DNA of 47,084 nt from Rhodocyclales bacterium (GCA_016177805.1 JACOUN010000103.1:1-47084), one strand, 5' to 3'; positions 28,759 to 36,527 are shown, counted from the first letter of the stretch. The notes: generated by a model from the sequence alone, not told the origin. Program-made: numbers and translations.

Positions 28759-30858
28759 TTGCCTACCGCCATCAAGAAGACATTTGCATACGGCGCTCAC
28801 ACGGTCACCCTCGAAACGGGTGAAATCGCCCGTCAGGCCGGCGGTGCCGTTCTGGTCAACATGGACGACACCGTGGTACTCGCAACGGTTGTTGCCGCCA
28901 AGGAAGCCAAGCCCGGTCAGGATTTTTTCCCGCTTACCGTTGATTACGTCGAGAAGTTCTACGCCGCCGGTCGTATTCCCGGCGGCTTCTTCAAGCGCGA
29001 AGGTCGTCCGACCGAGAAAGAGACGCTGACCTGCCGGCTGATCGATCGTCCGATCCGTCCGCTCTTCCCGGAAGGCTTCTACAACGAAGTGCAGGTCATC
29101 GTCACGGTCCTGTCGCTCAATCCGGAAGTGGATTCCGACATCCCGGCGATGATCGGTGCCTCCGCCGCGCTGGCGATCTCCGGCATTCCGTTCGATGGGC
29201 CGATCGGCGCCTGCCGCGTAGGCTACGAAAACGGCGCCTACATCCTCAACCCGACCGCAACCCAGCTCCAGACCAGTGCCCTGAACCTGGTCGTGGCCGG
29301 CACGGAAACGGCAGTGCTGATGGTCGAGTCGGAAGCGCGCGAGCTGTCCGAAGAAGTGATGCTGGGCTCGGTGGTATTCGGCCACGAGCAGATGCAGACC
29401 GTGATCAATGCGATCAACGAACTGGTCGAAGTGGCGGGCAAGCCCGAATGGGACTGGCAGGCGGCTCCGAAGAACGATGCGCTGATCGCTCGCGTGCGCG
29501 AACTTGCCTATGCCGATCTGGAGCAGGCGTTCAATATCACCAGCAAGCAGGAGCGGACCGCGAAGGTCAACGAGATCCGGCGCAAGACCCTTGCGGCGGT
29601 CACGGAGGGCGTGGACAACCCTCCGTCGGCGAACGAGTTCAAGGATATCTTCCACAACTTCGAAGCCGAAATCGTGCGCAGCCGCATCCTCGGAGGCGAG
29701 CCACGCATCGATGGGCGCGATACGCGTACCGTGCGGCCCATCGACATCCGTGTCGGTGCATTGCCCCGCACCCATGGCTCAGCGCTGTTCACGCGTGGCG
29801 AGACCCAGGCGCTGGTTGTGGCAACGCTGGGCACCGGTCGTGACGAACAGATCGTTGATGCCATCGGCGGCGAGTATCGCGAAAGCTTTCTGCTGCACTA
29901 CAACTTCCCGCCGTTCTGCACCGGTGAAACCGGTCGCATGGGCGTGACCAAGCGTCGTGAAGTCGGTCATGGCCGTCTGGCCAAGCGCGCCCTCATCGCG
30001 GCGCTGCCCGATGCCAAGGACTTCAGCTACACCATCCGCCTGGTATCGGAGATCACCGAGTCCAACGGCTCAAGCTCCATGGCTTCGGTGTGCGGTGGTT
30101 CGCTGGCGATGATGGATGCCGGTGTGCCGCTCAAGGCGCACGTCGCTGGTATCGCGATGGGCCTGATCAAGGAAGGCAACCGCTTCGCGGTGCTGACCGA
30201 CATCCTGGGCGACGAGGACCACCTTGGCGACATGGACTTCAAGGTTGCCGGTACCGAAAACGGTGTCACGGCGCTCCAGATGGATATCAAGATCCAGGGC
30301 ATCACCAAGGAGATCATGAAGGTCGCGCTGGCGCAGGCAGGCGAAGGGCGCCTGCACATCCTCACCCAGATGAAGCAGGCGCTGGCCTCCAGCCGTGGTG
30401 AAGTCTCCGAGTTCGCGCCGCGCATGATCAACATCAAGATCAACCCCGAGAAGATCCGCGACGTGATCGGCAAGGGTGGTGCGGTGATACGTGCGCTGCA
30501 GGACGAAACCGGTGCGGTCATCGAGATCGCCGATGACGGCAATATCACCATCTCGTCGGTAAGTTCCGAGGGCGCCCAGGCGGCCAAGTCCAAGATCGAA
30601 GCAATCACGGCCGAAGCCGAAGTCGGCAAGGTCTACGAAGGCACGGTGGTGCGTCTGCTGGATTTCGGCGCGATCGTGAACATCCTGCCAGGCAAGGACG
30701 GCTTGCTGCATATCTCGCAGATCGCCAACGAGCGCGTCAATGCCGTGACGGACTACGTCAAGGAAGGCCAGGTCGTCAAGGTCAAGGTTCTGGAAACCGA
30801 CGAGCGCGGCAAGATCCGCCTCAGCATGAAGGCCCTGCTGGAGCAGTCCGCCGAGTGA
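28759..30858 (+). CDS. pnp: Polynucleotide phosphorylase
   Basis: 699 residues from TTG at 28759, chosen because AAGGA lies about 8 bp upstream and the protein then begins [21 protein letters not shown] as in the family. It has two RNase PH-like domains separated by an alpha-helical domain, then KH ([20 protein letters not shown]) and S1 ([18 protein letters not shown]) RNA-binding domains. PNPase degrades RNA 3' to 5' using phosphate and joins the degradosome. The rare TTG start fits the tight autoregulation known for pnp. A terminator follows 24 bp after the stop. Confidence 0.98.
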   Translation: MPTAIKKTFAYGAHTVTLETGEIARQAGGAVLVNMDDTVVLATVVAAKEAKPGQDFFPLTVDYVEKFYAAGRIPGGFFKREGRPTEKETLTCRLIDRPIRPLFPEGFYNEVQVIVTVLSLNPEVDSDIPAMIGASAALAISGIPFDGPIGACRVGYENGAYILNPTATQLQTSALNLVVAGTETAVLMVESEARELSEEVMLGSVVFGHEQMQTVINAINELVEVAGKPEWDWQAAPKNDALIARVRELAYADLEQAFNITSKQERTAKVNEIRRKTLAAVTEGVDNPPSANEFKDIFHNFEAEIVRSRILGGEPRIDGRDTRTVRPIDIRVGALPRTHGSALFTRGETQALVVATLGTGRDEQIVDAIGGEYRESFLLHYNFPPFCTGETGRMGVTKRREVGHGRLAKRALIAALPDAKDFSYTIRLVSEITESNGSSSMASVCGGSLAMMDAGVPLKAHVAGIAMGLIKEGNRFAVLTDILGDEDHLGDMDFKVAGTENGVTALQMDIKIQGITKEIMKVALAQAGEGRLHILTQMKQALASSRGEVSEFAPRMINIKINPEKIRDVIGKGGAVIRALQDETGAVIEIADDGNITISSVSSEGAQAAKSKIEAITAEAEVGKVYEGTVVRLLDFGAIVNILPGKDGLLHISQIANERVNAVTDYVKEGQVVKVKVLETDERGKIRLSMKALLEQSAE

Positions 30859-30882
30859 TACCCATCACTTGATGAAAGCAAT

Positions 30883-30904
30883 AAAGGACGCCTCGGCGTC
30901 CTTT
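30883..30904. terminator. Bidirectional terminator between pnp and dksA
   Basis: AAAGGACGCC-TC-GGCGTCCTTT is a perfect 10-bp stem with a 2-nt loop (functionally a 4-nt loop), T-rich on both sides (TTTATTGTTT on plus; TTTATTGCTTT on minus). It sits between convergent pnp and dksA and probably serves both. Confidence 0.9.
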
Positions 30905-30936
30905 ATTGTTTGAGGCGTTGATTTCCGGTTGTGCGC

Positions 30937-31362
30937 CTACTTGGCGACCTGACGCTCCCGGATCTCCTCCAGCATCTTGCAGTCTATGCACAGCGTCGCG
31001 GTGGGGCGTGCTTCAAGCCGCTTGAGCCCGATCTCGACGCCACAGCTATCGCAGTAGCCGTACTCCCCCGCGCCTATCCTGGCGAGCGCTTCGTTGATCT
31101 TCTTGATCAGCTTGCGCTCACGGTCACGGTTCCTCAATTCCAGGGCGATATCGGATTCCTGGCTGGCGCGGTCGTTGGGGTCGGCGAAGACCGTTGCCTC
31201 GTCCTGCATGGCGTGCACGGTCCGCTCGATGTCGCCCATCATCTCGGTGCGCACCGATTCGAGTATCGCGCGAAAATGCTCCAGTTGTTTGTCGCTCATG
31301 TAGTCCTCGCCCTTGGCGGGGGCGTAGGGCGGGAAGTGCTTGTGCAACTGATCTTCGGGCAT
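30937..31362 (-). CDS. dksA: RNA polymerase-binding transcription factor DksA
   Basis: 141 residues from ATG at 31362. It has the coiled coil with an acidic tip (FADPNDRASQESDIALELRN) and a four-Cys zinc finger (CDSC...CIDC). DksA enters the RNA polymerase secondary channel and, with ppGpp, represses rRNA and tRNA promoters and activates amino acid operons. It is divergent from a tRNA operon whose promoter has a GC-rich discriminator, the type DksA represses. Confidence 0.97.
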   Translation of the reverse strand: MPEDQLHKHFPPYAPAKGEDYMSDKQLEHFRAILESVRTEMMGDIERTVHAMQDEATVFADPNDRASQESDIALELRNRDRERKLIKKINEALARIGAGEYGYCDSCGVEIGLKRLEARPTATLCIDCKMLEEIRERQVAK

Positions 31363-31464
31363 GCTGGAGTTCCGGTAGTGAATCGAGCAAGCGCACTTAA
31401 TAGCAGAATCCGCCGAGGGCGGCAAGCGCTTGAAGAACAGCGTCTCGCCTCATGAAAATGATGT

Positions 31465-31493
31465 TTGACGCACCTGCGGCGGGTGTGTATTAT
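31465..31493 (+). promoter_or_regulatory. Promoter of the tRNA-Pro/Arg/His operon
   Basis: TTGACG and TATTAT with a 17-bp spacer lie directly before tRNA-Pro, giving a start near 31500. The discriminator (CGCGGC) is GC-rich, the feature that makes stable RNA promoters subject to stringent control. Confidence 0.8.
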
Positions 31494-31503
31494 TCGCGGC
31501 TCT

Positions 31504-31580
31504 CGGGGTGTAGCGCAGTCCGGTAGCGCGCTTGCTTTGGGAGCAAGATGTCGGGGGTTCGAATCCCTCCACCCCGACCA
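31504..31580 (+). tRNA. tRNA-Pro (TGG)
   Basis: 77 nt including an encoded CCA. Acceptor CGGGGTG pairs with CACCCCG. The anticodon stem CTTGC/GCAAG encloses loop TTTGGGA with anticodon TGG. The T arm is GGGGG/TCCCT-type with TTCGAAT. First gene of a three-tRNA operon. Confidence 0.97.
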
Positions 31581-31605
31581 GCTATCCCCGATTGCCCGCG
31601 GAATT

Positions 31606-31679
31606 CTGCCCGTAGCTCAACTGGATAGAGCACCGGCCTTCTAAGCCGGGGGTTACAGGTTCGATTCCTGTCGGGCAGG
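31606..31679 (+). tRNA. tRNA-Arg (TCT)
   Basis: 74 nt. Acceptor CTGCCCG pairs with CGGGCAG. Anticodon stem CCGGC/GCCGG encloses loop CTTCTAA with anticodon TCT. T arm ACAGG-TTCGATT-CCTGT. After discriminator G the DNA reads CACA, so CCA is not fully encoded and must be added by the nucleotidyltransferase, unlike its two neighbours. Confidence 0.96.
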
Positions 31680-31721
31680 CACATGGTTTTTCGACCGCAG
31701 CGTTGCTGTGGTCTTGAAAGT

Positions 31722-31798
31722 GGCGGCATTAGCTCAGTTGGTAGAGCACTGGATTGTGGCTCCAGTTGTCACCGGTTCGATCCCGGTATGTCGCCCCA
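31722..31798 (+). tRNA. tRNA-His (GTG)
   Basis: 77 nt with the extra G at position -1 and C73 opposite it. Acceptor GCGGCAT pairs with ATGTCGC (one G-U). Anticodon stem CTGGA/TCCAG encloses TTGTGGC with anticodon GTG. The T arm is ACCGG-TTCGATC-CCGGT and CCA is encoded. Last gene of the operon. Confidence 0.97.
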
Positions 31799-31838
31799 AG
31801 TAATTGAAGCCTTTTCCGTTGCCGGAAGCGCACATCGT

Positions 31839-31867
31839 AAAACGCCTGCCTTGAGCAGGCGTTTTTT
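31839..31867 (+). terminator. Intrinsic terminator of the tRNA operon
   Basis: AACGCCTGC-CTTGA-GCAGGCGTT is a perfect 9-bp stem followed by a T-run (31862-31867), 41 bp after tRNA-His. The following 200 bp up to the next start codon show no further gene. Confidence 0.92.
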
Positions 31868-32069
31868 CGTCTGCAACTTGGCGTTTTCGCATTCCTTGGT
31901 TTCCCTCCTCAACGTCGATGCATGCGTGTGGCGCGCTCTGCGTGGGCCGTGGCGGTGCGCGGTCGCGTACTATCGCCAGTGGGCCGCTCCACGGGAAAGG
32001 GGCGAGGGTTCCGTGTGCGGTGGCACTGTTGGGCACTGGCCGTGTCGACATACCGGGGGTGATGGGGTC

Positions 32070-32945
32070 ATGAGTCTCGCGACGAAATACGCTTTGGTGG
32101 GGCTGCTGTGGGGCCTGGTGCTGGGGTATGGCGCCGTGGCGGTGACTACCGGTCTGGGGGTCGCGGTCATGTTTACCCTGGTCCATGGTGCCGGTCCGTG
32201 GGGCGATGACACCGGGAGCGTGTTGTACGGTCTTGCGGTGTTGGGTTGGGGCGGATCGGCGGTGTTTTGCACGGTGCTGGGCTATGTGCATGGCAGGCGG
32301 GCGCAGTTGGTGGATGCGGGGGGTGATCAGGATGGCGAGCATCGGCGCGCGCACTTGCTGGCTGCCGCTGCGGTGTTGGCGGCGGTGCTGGGCGGTTATC
32401 AGCTTTATGCGCGCAACGCCGCGCTGAGCATGCGGCAGAACTACCTTGATGAGGCGTTGCAGGCGCGGCACCAGATTGATTCGGTGGCGGTTACCGAGGG
32501 CCGCGATGGTCGCGGTCTGGAGTTTGTCGTCAGCGCGGACGGGCGCCGGGCTGGGCGGTATGTGCTGGAGGTGTCGGTGCGCGACGAGCGGGGACGGACG
32601 CTGCACGTCGCGCGGAATGAGCTGGATGCGGGTGCGTACGAACTCCGCCACAGGGCGCACGTCGCGTATGCGGTGATCGTGCCCACCGATGCGGGCGTGG
32701 GTGAGGGTGGCGGTGCGGAGCCTGTTGCGCGGCGGCTGTCGCTGACGCTGTCAGCGCGTCTGACACCGCAGCTGACCCCCCGTGAGTTGCGCACCTTGCC
32801 CAGCCACGCCGCGCAACACTACCTGGCGGACGATTCTCCGTTTCACAGTACGTTTCAGATGACCCACGTGGTGCAGTGGCGCAACTCGGGTGGCCGGCGC
32901 TGGGTCGTGGGGCGGGATGGCGAGGTGCGCGAGTTGATTCCCTGA
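32070..32945 (+). CDS. Unrecognised membrane protein
   Basis: 291 residues from ATG at 32070 (MSLATKYALVGLLWGLVLGY); the frame runs back through tRNA-His, which is clearly not coding. Three hydrophobic helices lie at about 8-35, 48-68 and 90-108. A soluble domain of about 180 residues follows, with beta-rich character (RGLEFVVSADGRRAGRYVLEVSVRDERG) and a C-terminal ...STFQMTHVVQWRNSGG... segment. I do not recognise the family. It is bounded by the tRNA terminator and a convergent lipoyl-domain gene, so it appears to be a single-gene unit. Confidence 0.7.
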   Translation: MSLATKYALVGLLWGLVLGYGAVAVTTGLGVAVMFTLVHGAGPWGDDTGSVLYGLAVLGWGGSAVFCTVLGYVHGRRAQLVDAGGDQDGEHRRAHLLAAAAVLAAVLGGYQLYARNAALSMRQNYLDEALQARHQIDSVAVTEGRDGRGLEFVVSADGRRAGRYVLEVSVRDERGRTLHVARNELDAGAYELRHRAHVAYAVIVPTDAGVGEGGGAEPVARRLSLTLSARLTPQLTPRELRTLPSHAAQHYLADDSPFHSTFQMTHVVQWRNSGGRRWVVGRDGEVRELIP

Positions 32946-32973
32946 AACCCGGCGGCTGCCAGGACGGTAGGGG

Positions 32974-33243
32974 TCAAGCGGTTTCGATGCGGACGATCAG
33001 GTCGTTCTCGGCGATCGGGTCGTTTTCCTCGACGCACACCTCGACGATGATGCCGTCGCATGGGGACGGGATGTCCAGCGCGACCTTGCCTGTTTCCAGC
33101 ATGATCAGGGTGTCGTCGCGCTTGACTGCCTGCCCGACCGTGACGAGTACGCTTTCGACGAATATGTCGCCGGATGCGCATTGCCCGCATGCATCCCAGC
33201 AGTCGGGAAATTTCGGGATGCGTACTTCTCTAGTCGTAGTCAT
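32974..33243 (-). CDS. Stand-alone lipoyl-domain protein with N-terminal Cys cluster
   Basis: 89 residues forming one biotinyl/lipoyl-carrier domain. The carrier lysine is K53 in LIMLETGKVALDIPSPCDG, closer to E2-type lipoyl domains (ETDK) than to BCCP (MK) or GcvH. VTVGQAVKRDDTL and the C-terminal IAENDLIVRIETA complete the barrel. The loop that is normally G-E-G-x-x-E-G reads FPDCWDACGQCASGD, with C15, C19 and C22 in a C-x3-C-x2-C arrangement. There is no acyltransferase or peripheral-subunit domain. No oxo-acid dehydrogenase genes are nearby. It probably carries lipoate for an unidentified partner. Confidence 0.8.
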   Translation of the reverse strand: MTTTREVRIPKFPDCWDACGQCASGDIFVESVLVTVGQAVKRDDTLIMLETGKVALDIPSPCDGIIVEVCVEENDPIAENDLIVRIETA

Positions 33244-33466
33244 GCCGGTCGGTCTTGTTCCGTGGAAGCGGGAACGATAGCAAGCCGCGGCGGCAAGTCA
33301 AGGCCGTCACTCGCGGCTGGACGTGCGCGTGTCGGGGTGCGGGCAAACGCTTGCGGCAGTCAGTCAGATTGTTGCGATGTATTGCCCGATGGGGGTGTCG
33401 GTTTTACTTTCCCGGCTCCAGGTGGGAGAATTGCGTTCGCCCAATGGTGTATGCGGAATTCATGAA

Positions 33467-33508
33467 TTGATGCGCGTCAATATGCCTCGCGGCGGGATTC
33501 GCTACTAT
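33467..33508 (+). promoter_or_regulatory. FNR/DNR-type class II promoter of the cytochrome c5 gene
   Basis: TTGAT-GCGC-GTCAA (33467-33480) matches nine of ten positions of the FNR-family consensus. TACTAT at 33503-33508 is a fair -10. With a start at about 33515, the box is centred at -41.5, the classic activator position. The remainder of the 324-bp gap (33244-33567) holds no gene. Confidence 0.75.
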
Positions 33509-33567
33509 CCAACCCCCCTATGTCCGTTGCCTTGCACGGACTGACAGATCAGACATCAGGAGTTGTT

Positions 33568-34011
33568 ATGAAAATCGGATCGATACTCGTGGCCGCGTCA
33601 ATGGCCGTTGTGCTCGCGGCGTGTGACAAGCCGGAAAGTGCGGCCCCGGCCGCCGCTCCGGCTACTGCTCCGGCGCCTGTTGCAGCCGCACCGGCTGCCG
33701 CGACCCCTCAGGTAACCACCCCGGCCGCCGCTCCGGCTGCTGCCGCCCCGGCCGCCAACGCGGTCGGCAAGAGCGTGTATGGCAAGACGTGTGCCCTGTG
33801 CCACGCCGCAGGCGTCGCTGGCGCGCCCAAGCCGGGCGACAAGGAAGCGTGGGCGCCGCGTATCGCCCAGGGCAACGACGTGCTGTACAAGCACGCGATC
33901 GAAGGCTTTACCGGTGAGAAGGGCATGATGCCCGCGCGTGGTACGGGTGCGTCGCTGTCGGATGATGAAGTGAAGGCTGCCGTTGACTACATGGTCAGTC
34001 TGTCGCAGTAA
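33568..34011 (+). CDS. Cytochrome c5-like monohaem lipoprotein
   Basis: 147 residues from ATG at 33568, with AGGAG about 6 bp before. The signal peptide ends in the lipobox LAAC (C19), so it should be a lipoprotein. A 45-residue Ala/Pro-rich tether leads to a cytochrome c domain with CALCH (C75, C78, H79), the KPGDKEAWAPRI segment typical of cytochrome c5, and a likely axial methionine in KGMMPARG. It would shuttle electrons to periplasmic reductases or oxidases. The FNR-type promoter suggests anaerobic induction, and the nos genes follow a few kilobases on. Confidence 0.93.
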   Translation: MKIGSILVAASMAVVLAACDKPESAAPAAAPATAPAPVAAAPAAATPQVTTPAAAPAAAAPAANAVGKSVYGKTCALCHAAGVAGAPKPGDKEAWAPRIAQGNDVLYKHAIEGFTGEKGMMPARGTGASLSDDEVKAAVDYMVSLSQ

Positions 34012-34061
34012 TCGTCTGGCAATCCGGCACCGTCTTCGGGTGGTGCCCGTATGCTGAAGGG

Positions 34062-34096
34062 GCGGGAAGGCAGTGAGCCTTCCCGCTTTGTTTTGT
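34062..34096 (+). terminator. Intrinsic terminator after the cytochrome gene
   Basis: GCGGGAAGG-CAGTGAG-CCTTCCCGC is a perfect 9-bp stem followed by TTTGTTTTGTT, 50 bp after the cytochrome stop. The minus strand lacks a T-run, so it does not serve hsp20. Confidence 0.88.
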
Positions 34097-34154
34097 TATT
34101 GCCCCCGGCGTGTCAAGCCTGCCGGTTGTTCGTGACGGGCTTTCGCCGCGTTGG

Positions 34155-34595
34155 TCAGTCGATCGAAACCGATATCGATTTCGGCTTCGACTCTGCATTC
34201 TTGGGTAGTTCAACGGTCATCACACCATCCTTGAACGCTGCCTTGATCCGGTCCTGATCGACATTGTCCGGTAGCGTGAAGCTTCTGCTGAAACTGCCGA
34301 AATGACGTTCGATGCGGTGGAATGTCTTGCCCTTTTCTTCCTTTTCCTGTTTGCGCTCGCCCTTGATGGTCATGACGCCATTGTCGATGGAGACGTGTAC
34401 GTCCTCCCTGTTAACCTCGGGCAGTTCGGCCTTGATCTCGAACTTGCTTTCAGTCTCGACGATGTCGACCTTGGGCGACCAGTCCTGTGCCGTGAGAGGT
34501 TCCTGCAAGCCCGCGCGTTGCAATCCGGTCGATTTCATGTAGCGGTCGAACAGACTTTCCATCTCGTGCCAGGGATCCCATTTCACGATGGCCAT
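34155..34595 (-). CDS. Small heat shock protein, Hsp20 family
   Basis: 146 residues. A short N-terminal arm (DPWHEMESLFDRYM) is followed by an alpha-crystallin domain (about 43-135: WSPKVDIVETESKFEIKAEL, GVMTIKGERKQ, FTLPDNVDQD, and the GVMTVELPK motif) and a short tail. It is an ATP-independent holdase that forms oligomers and binds unfolding proteins. It is monocistronic, with 131 bp separating it from the NosL-type gene upstream. Confidence 0.95.
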   Translation of the reverse strand: MAIVKWDPWHEMESLFDRYMKSTGLQRAGLQEPLTAQDWSPKVDIVETESKFEIKAELPEVNREDVHVSIDNGVMTIKGERKQEKEEKGKTFHRIERHFGSFSRSFTLPDNVDQDRIKAAFKDGVMTVELPKNAESKPKSISVSID

Positions 34596-34726
34596 GATGT
34601 CGCACCTCTTCTGGGGAATGATCCTGCCTCCGGGGATCTGCCCCGAATCTGGATGCCCGGAGGTGAGCAGGCGGGATGGCCTGCGCTACCTTGATCCTAG
34701 ATCAGAATTCCTGAATATCCATGTTG

Positions 34727-35338
34727 CTAACGTGGATGTTGGTGGTGGCGTGCCGATGGTATGGGCGTACGCAAGCTGTCCAGCGTGACGTCGTCGGCGA
34801 CGATGACCTTTCCGCCTTGCTCTTGCGCGAAGGCGAGCGCCGATTCGCGCGTTGCGAAGGCCGGAAGGTTGCCGTCGCGCATGGGGCCGAGGGCGTTCGA
34901 GCCCAGCACGTACCAGGCGGCGGAGGCTTGCAGCCAGCTCCCTGATGACAGGTCGGTGACGTAGCTGGCGCGGATGTCCGCCTCGGTGTAGGCGGTGGTG
35001 TAGCGGGACATGTCGGCAAGAAATACGTGCAGGTTGACCGGGGAGTCGAAGAAGTGGGACGCGCCGTCCGTGTAGATGATTTGCGCCGCCCATCTTTCGA
35101 AGCGCGCCGGATACATGCCGCACACCGGGCAGCGTGCGTCGCGCGGTACCGGTTTCGGCGCCAGCGGGGGTATGCCGGAGGCCGGATCGTGGGGGATCGC
35201 CGGGGCGACGATGCAGTAGTCGTCCCCCGTTCCGGACCCGGCGGTGGAGTATGTCCCGGGCGGCACGAACATGGCCGCCGCGCTGGCCAGCAGGAGTATG
35301 AAGCCGGCGGCAATCAGGCTATGGGAACGGGTGATCAC
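34727..35338 (-). CDS. Second NosL-family protein (membrane-anchored, CxxCGM)
   Basis: 203 residues from GTG at 35338, whose GTGA overlaps the stop of the upstream small gene. An N-terminal hydrophobic helix (about 8-25) anchors it to the inner membrane. The NosL-type metal motif RCPVCGMYPARF lies near residue 69, followed by QIIYTDGASHFFDSPVNLHVF and a GPMRDGNLPAFATRESAL segment matching the second NosL half. NosL proteins deliver Cu(I) for N2O reductase maturation. It is the last gene of the nos unit and a distant paralogue of the nosL at 35972-36520. It could also act in another copper delivery path. Confidence 0.78.
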   Translation of the reverse strand: MITRSHSLIAAGFILLLASAAAMFVPPGTYSTAGSGTGDDYCIVAPAIPHDPASGIPPLAPKPVPRDARCPVCGMYPARFERWAAQIIYTDGASHFFDSPVNLHVFLADMSRYTTAYTEADIRASYVTDLSSGSWLQASAAWYVLGSNALGPMRDGNLPAFATRESALAFAQEQGGKVIVADDVTLDSLRTPIPSARHHQHPR

Positions 35339-35700
35339 GACGCGAGCGTGCTTCCCAGGGCCGGGTTGTCGATCAGGGCGGTGATCAGGCGGCGCAGGTT
35401 CTCGGTCGGATGGTGGTTCGGACTGGTGAGCGGGTCGGGTCCGAGTTGTCCGGCGCTGTCGTGCATGTGGTTGGGGAAGGTGGCCAGATCGCGGTGCAGC
35501 GGCGCGGTGTCGATGCCTGCTTGCTGCCCGTTTGCCGTCCAGCGCATGGAGTAGGCATCGGGCTCGGCGTAATGGACGGTGATCGACACGCCGTTGCTCA
35601 GATGCACGATCAGGGCATCCTGGGTGCGCTCGACCGGGCTGGCCAGGTGCTCGGCTAGCGTTTCATCCACCATGGTGGCGAGTTCCAGATTGATGCTCAT
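35335..35700 (-). CDS. Small TumE/DUF6516-like protein (putative toxin of a TA-like pair)
   Basis: 121 residues, starting one base inside the stop codon of the upstream gene (TAATG) and ending in a GTGA overlap with the second NosL gene. After an N-terminal strand-rich part (LIVHLSNGVSITVHYAEPDAYSMRW) comes an IDTAPLHRDLATFPNHMHDS motif and a C-terminal helix. The pattern Y-x-x-x-W, D-x-AP-x-H, TFPNH-x-H resembles the TumE/DUF6516 family, some of which are toxins of toxin-antitoxin systems. This is pattern memory, not a search result. Its presence inside a nos operon is unexpected. Confidence 0.6.
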   Translation of the reverse strand: MSINLELATMVDETLAEHLASPVERTQDALIVHLSNGVSITVHYAEPDAYSMRWTANGQQAGIDTAPLHRDLATFPNHMHDSAGQLGPDPLTSPNHHPTENLRRLITALIDNPALGSTLAS

Positions 35701-35969
35701 TATCGGTTTGCCTCCGCCAGTTTTTCCGATACCAGGATGCGTGCGCTTTCCTGCGTTTCGGCCATGATGCGCAGCGCCAGATAGTGTTCGTAGGCCGGGT
35801 GCTCGGCGAGTTTTCCGGTATAGATCTGTTCCAGCAGGGCCAGCTCGTCATCGACGCCGTAGGGCGCGAGGACGGCCTTTCGGTTCTCGCGCAGTTCGTA
35901 CATCAAGCGTGTCAGATGTTCGATATCAAGGGCCGACTGGTAATCGATGCGGTCGAGATAGTTGGCCAT
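35700..35969 (-). CDS. Small helical protein, putative partner of the TumE-like gene
   Basis: 89 residues from ATG at 35969 (AGAGGAT eight bases upstream); GTG 35975 is an alternative. It is almost entirely helical and charged (IEHLTRLMYELRENRKAVL, DDELALLEQIYTGKLAEHPA), with no cysteine, signal peptide or membrane segment, so it is cytoplasmic. It starts two bases after the nosL stop and shares one base with the following gene. Small size, tight coupling and order (helical protein first) fit an antitoxin position. I do not recognise a named family. Confidence 0.6.
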   Translation of the reverse strand: MANYLDRIDYQSALDIEHLTRLMYELRENRKAVLAPYGVDDELALLEQIYTGKLAEHPAYEHYLALRIMAETQESARILVSEKLAEANR

Positions 35970-35971
35970 GA

Positions 35972-36520
35972 TCACATCCTCTTGTCGTGAAGTGCGCCGC
36001 CGTCCAGAACCACCATATCGGGCGTGATGCCGTCAAAGGGCAGGGCGGTGCCACCGAAGTCGGTGGCGAACTTCCGCGCCGCGGCTTCGTCGGCGAAGCT
36101 GGCAATGGCCGGTCCCATCGATCCGCGCCGCGACGAGCCGTGCACGAACCATGCGGTTTTGGCATCGACCCAGTGACCTTGGGGATCATCCCATACGGCT
36201 TTGCCCATGTCCTGGACGAACAGCGCGCGCACCGGCACCACCACCTCGGGGTTGAGGTAGACGTGGAACAGTTCGGTCAGGTCGCAGAAATAGTCCGGCG
36301 TGGGGCGGTCGGCGTAGTGGATCTGGCCCTTGGGTCCGGGGAAATCGGCAAGCAGCATGCCGTCCAGCGCGCATGAAGTGTGCCGGTCGATCTCGATTGC
36401 GATCGGGGCATGGTCGCCGCCCGCCTGCTGGCCGCAGGCGGCCAGGGTGGTCGAGATCAGGGTCGCAAGCAGCAGCTTGCGTAGTGGGGTATTCATTTGC
36501 GAACTCATTTGCGAACTCAT
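35972..36520 (-). CDS. nosL: Copper chaperone lipoprotein NosL
   Basis: 182 residues from ATG at 36520, which overlaps the nosY stop (ATGA) and has GGAGG nine bases upstream; ATGs at 36508 and 36496 are in the same frame. A lipoprotein signal (LLLATLISTTLAAC) follows. The metal region is TSCALDGMLLADFPGPKGQI with a single Cys plus Met, the form I recall for the Cu(I)-binding NosL of Achromobacter type, then YFCDLTELF, VQDMGKAVWDDPQGHW and GSMGPAIASF. NosL loads copper onto the NosDFY complex for the NosZ CuZ centre. Confidence 0.93.
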   Translation of the reverse strand: MSSQMSSQMNTPLRKLLLATLISTTLAACGQQAGGDHAPIAIEIDRHTSCALDGMLLADFPGPKGQIHYADRPTPDYFCDLTELFHVYLNPEVVVPVRALFVQDMGKAVWDDPQGHWVDAKTAWFVHGSSRRGSMGPAIASFADEAAARKFATDFGGTALPFDGITPDMVVLDGGALHDKRM

Positions 36521-36527
36521 TTGCGAA
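36494..36527 (-). repeat. 12-bp tandem repeat at the nosY/nosL junction
   Basis: The 12-mer CATTTGCGAACT (plus strand) occurs twice in full and a third time for ten bases. Read on the minus strand it supplies three in-frame ATGs and the peptide MSSQMSSQMNT. Copy number changes would keep frame but move the nosL start relative to its ribosome-binding site and to the nosY stop. Confidence 0.85.

Noticed and set aside
31490..31729. Minus-strand frame reading ...GGGIRTPDILLPKQARYRTALHP...
   Set aside because: This is the familiar false translation of the reverse complement of tRNA-Pro and tRNA-Arg; the tRNAs explain the sequence.
31734..32660. 308-codon minus-strand frame ending HTGIEPVTTGATIQCSTN
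   Set aside because: It runs antisense through tRNA-His and the plus-strand membrane gene; the end is a tRNA mistranslation.
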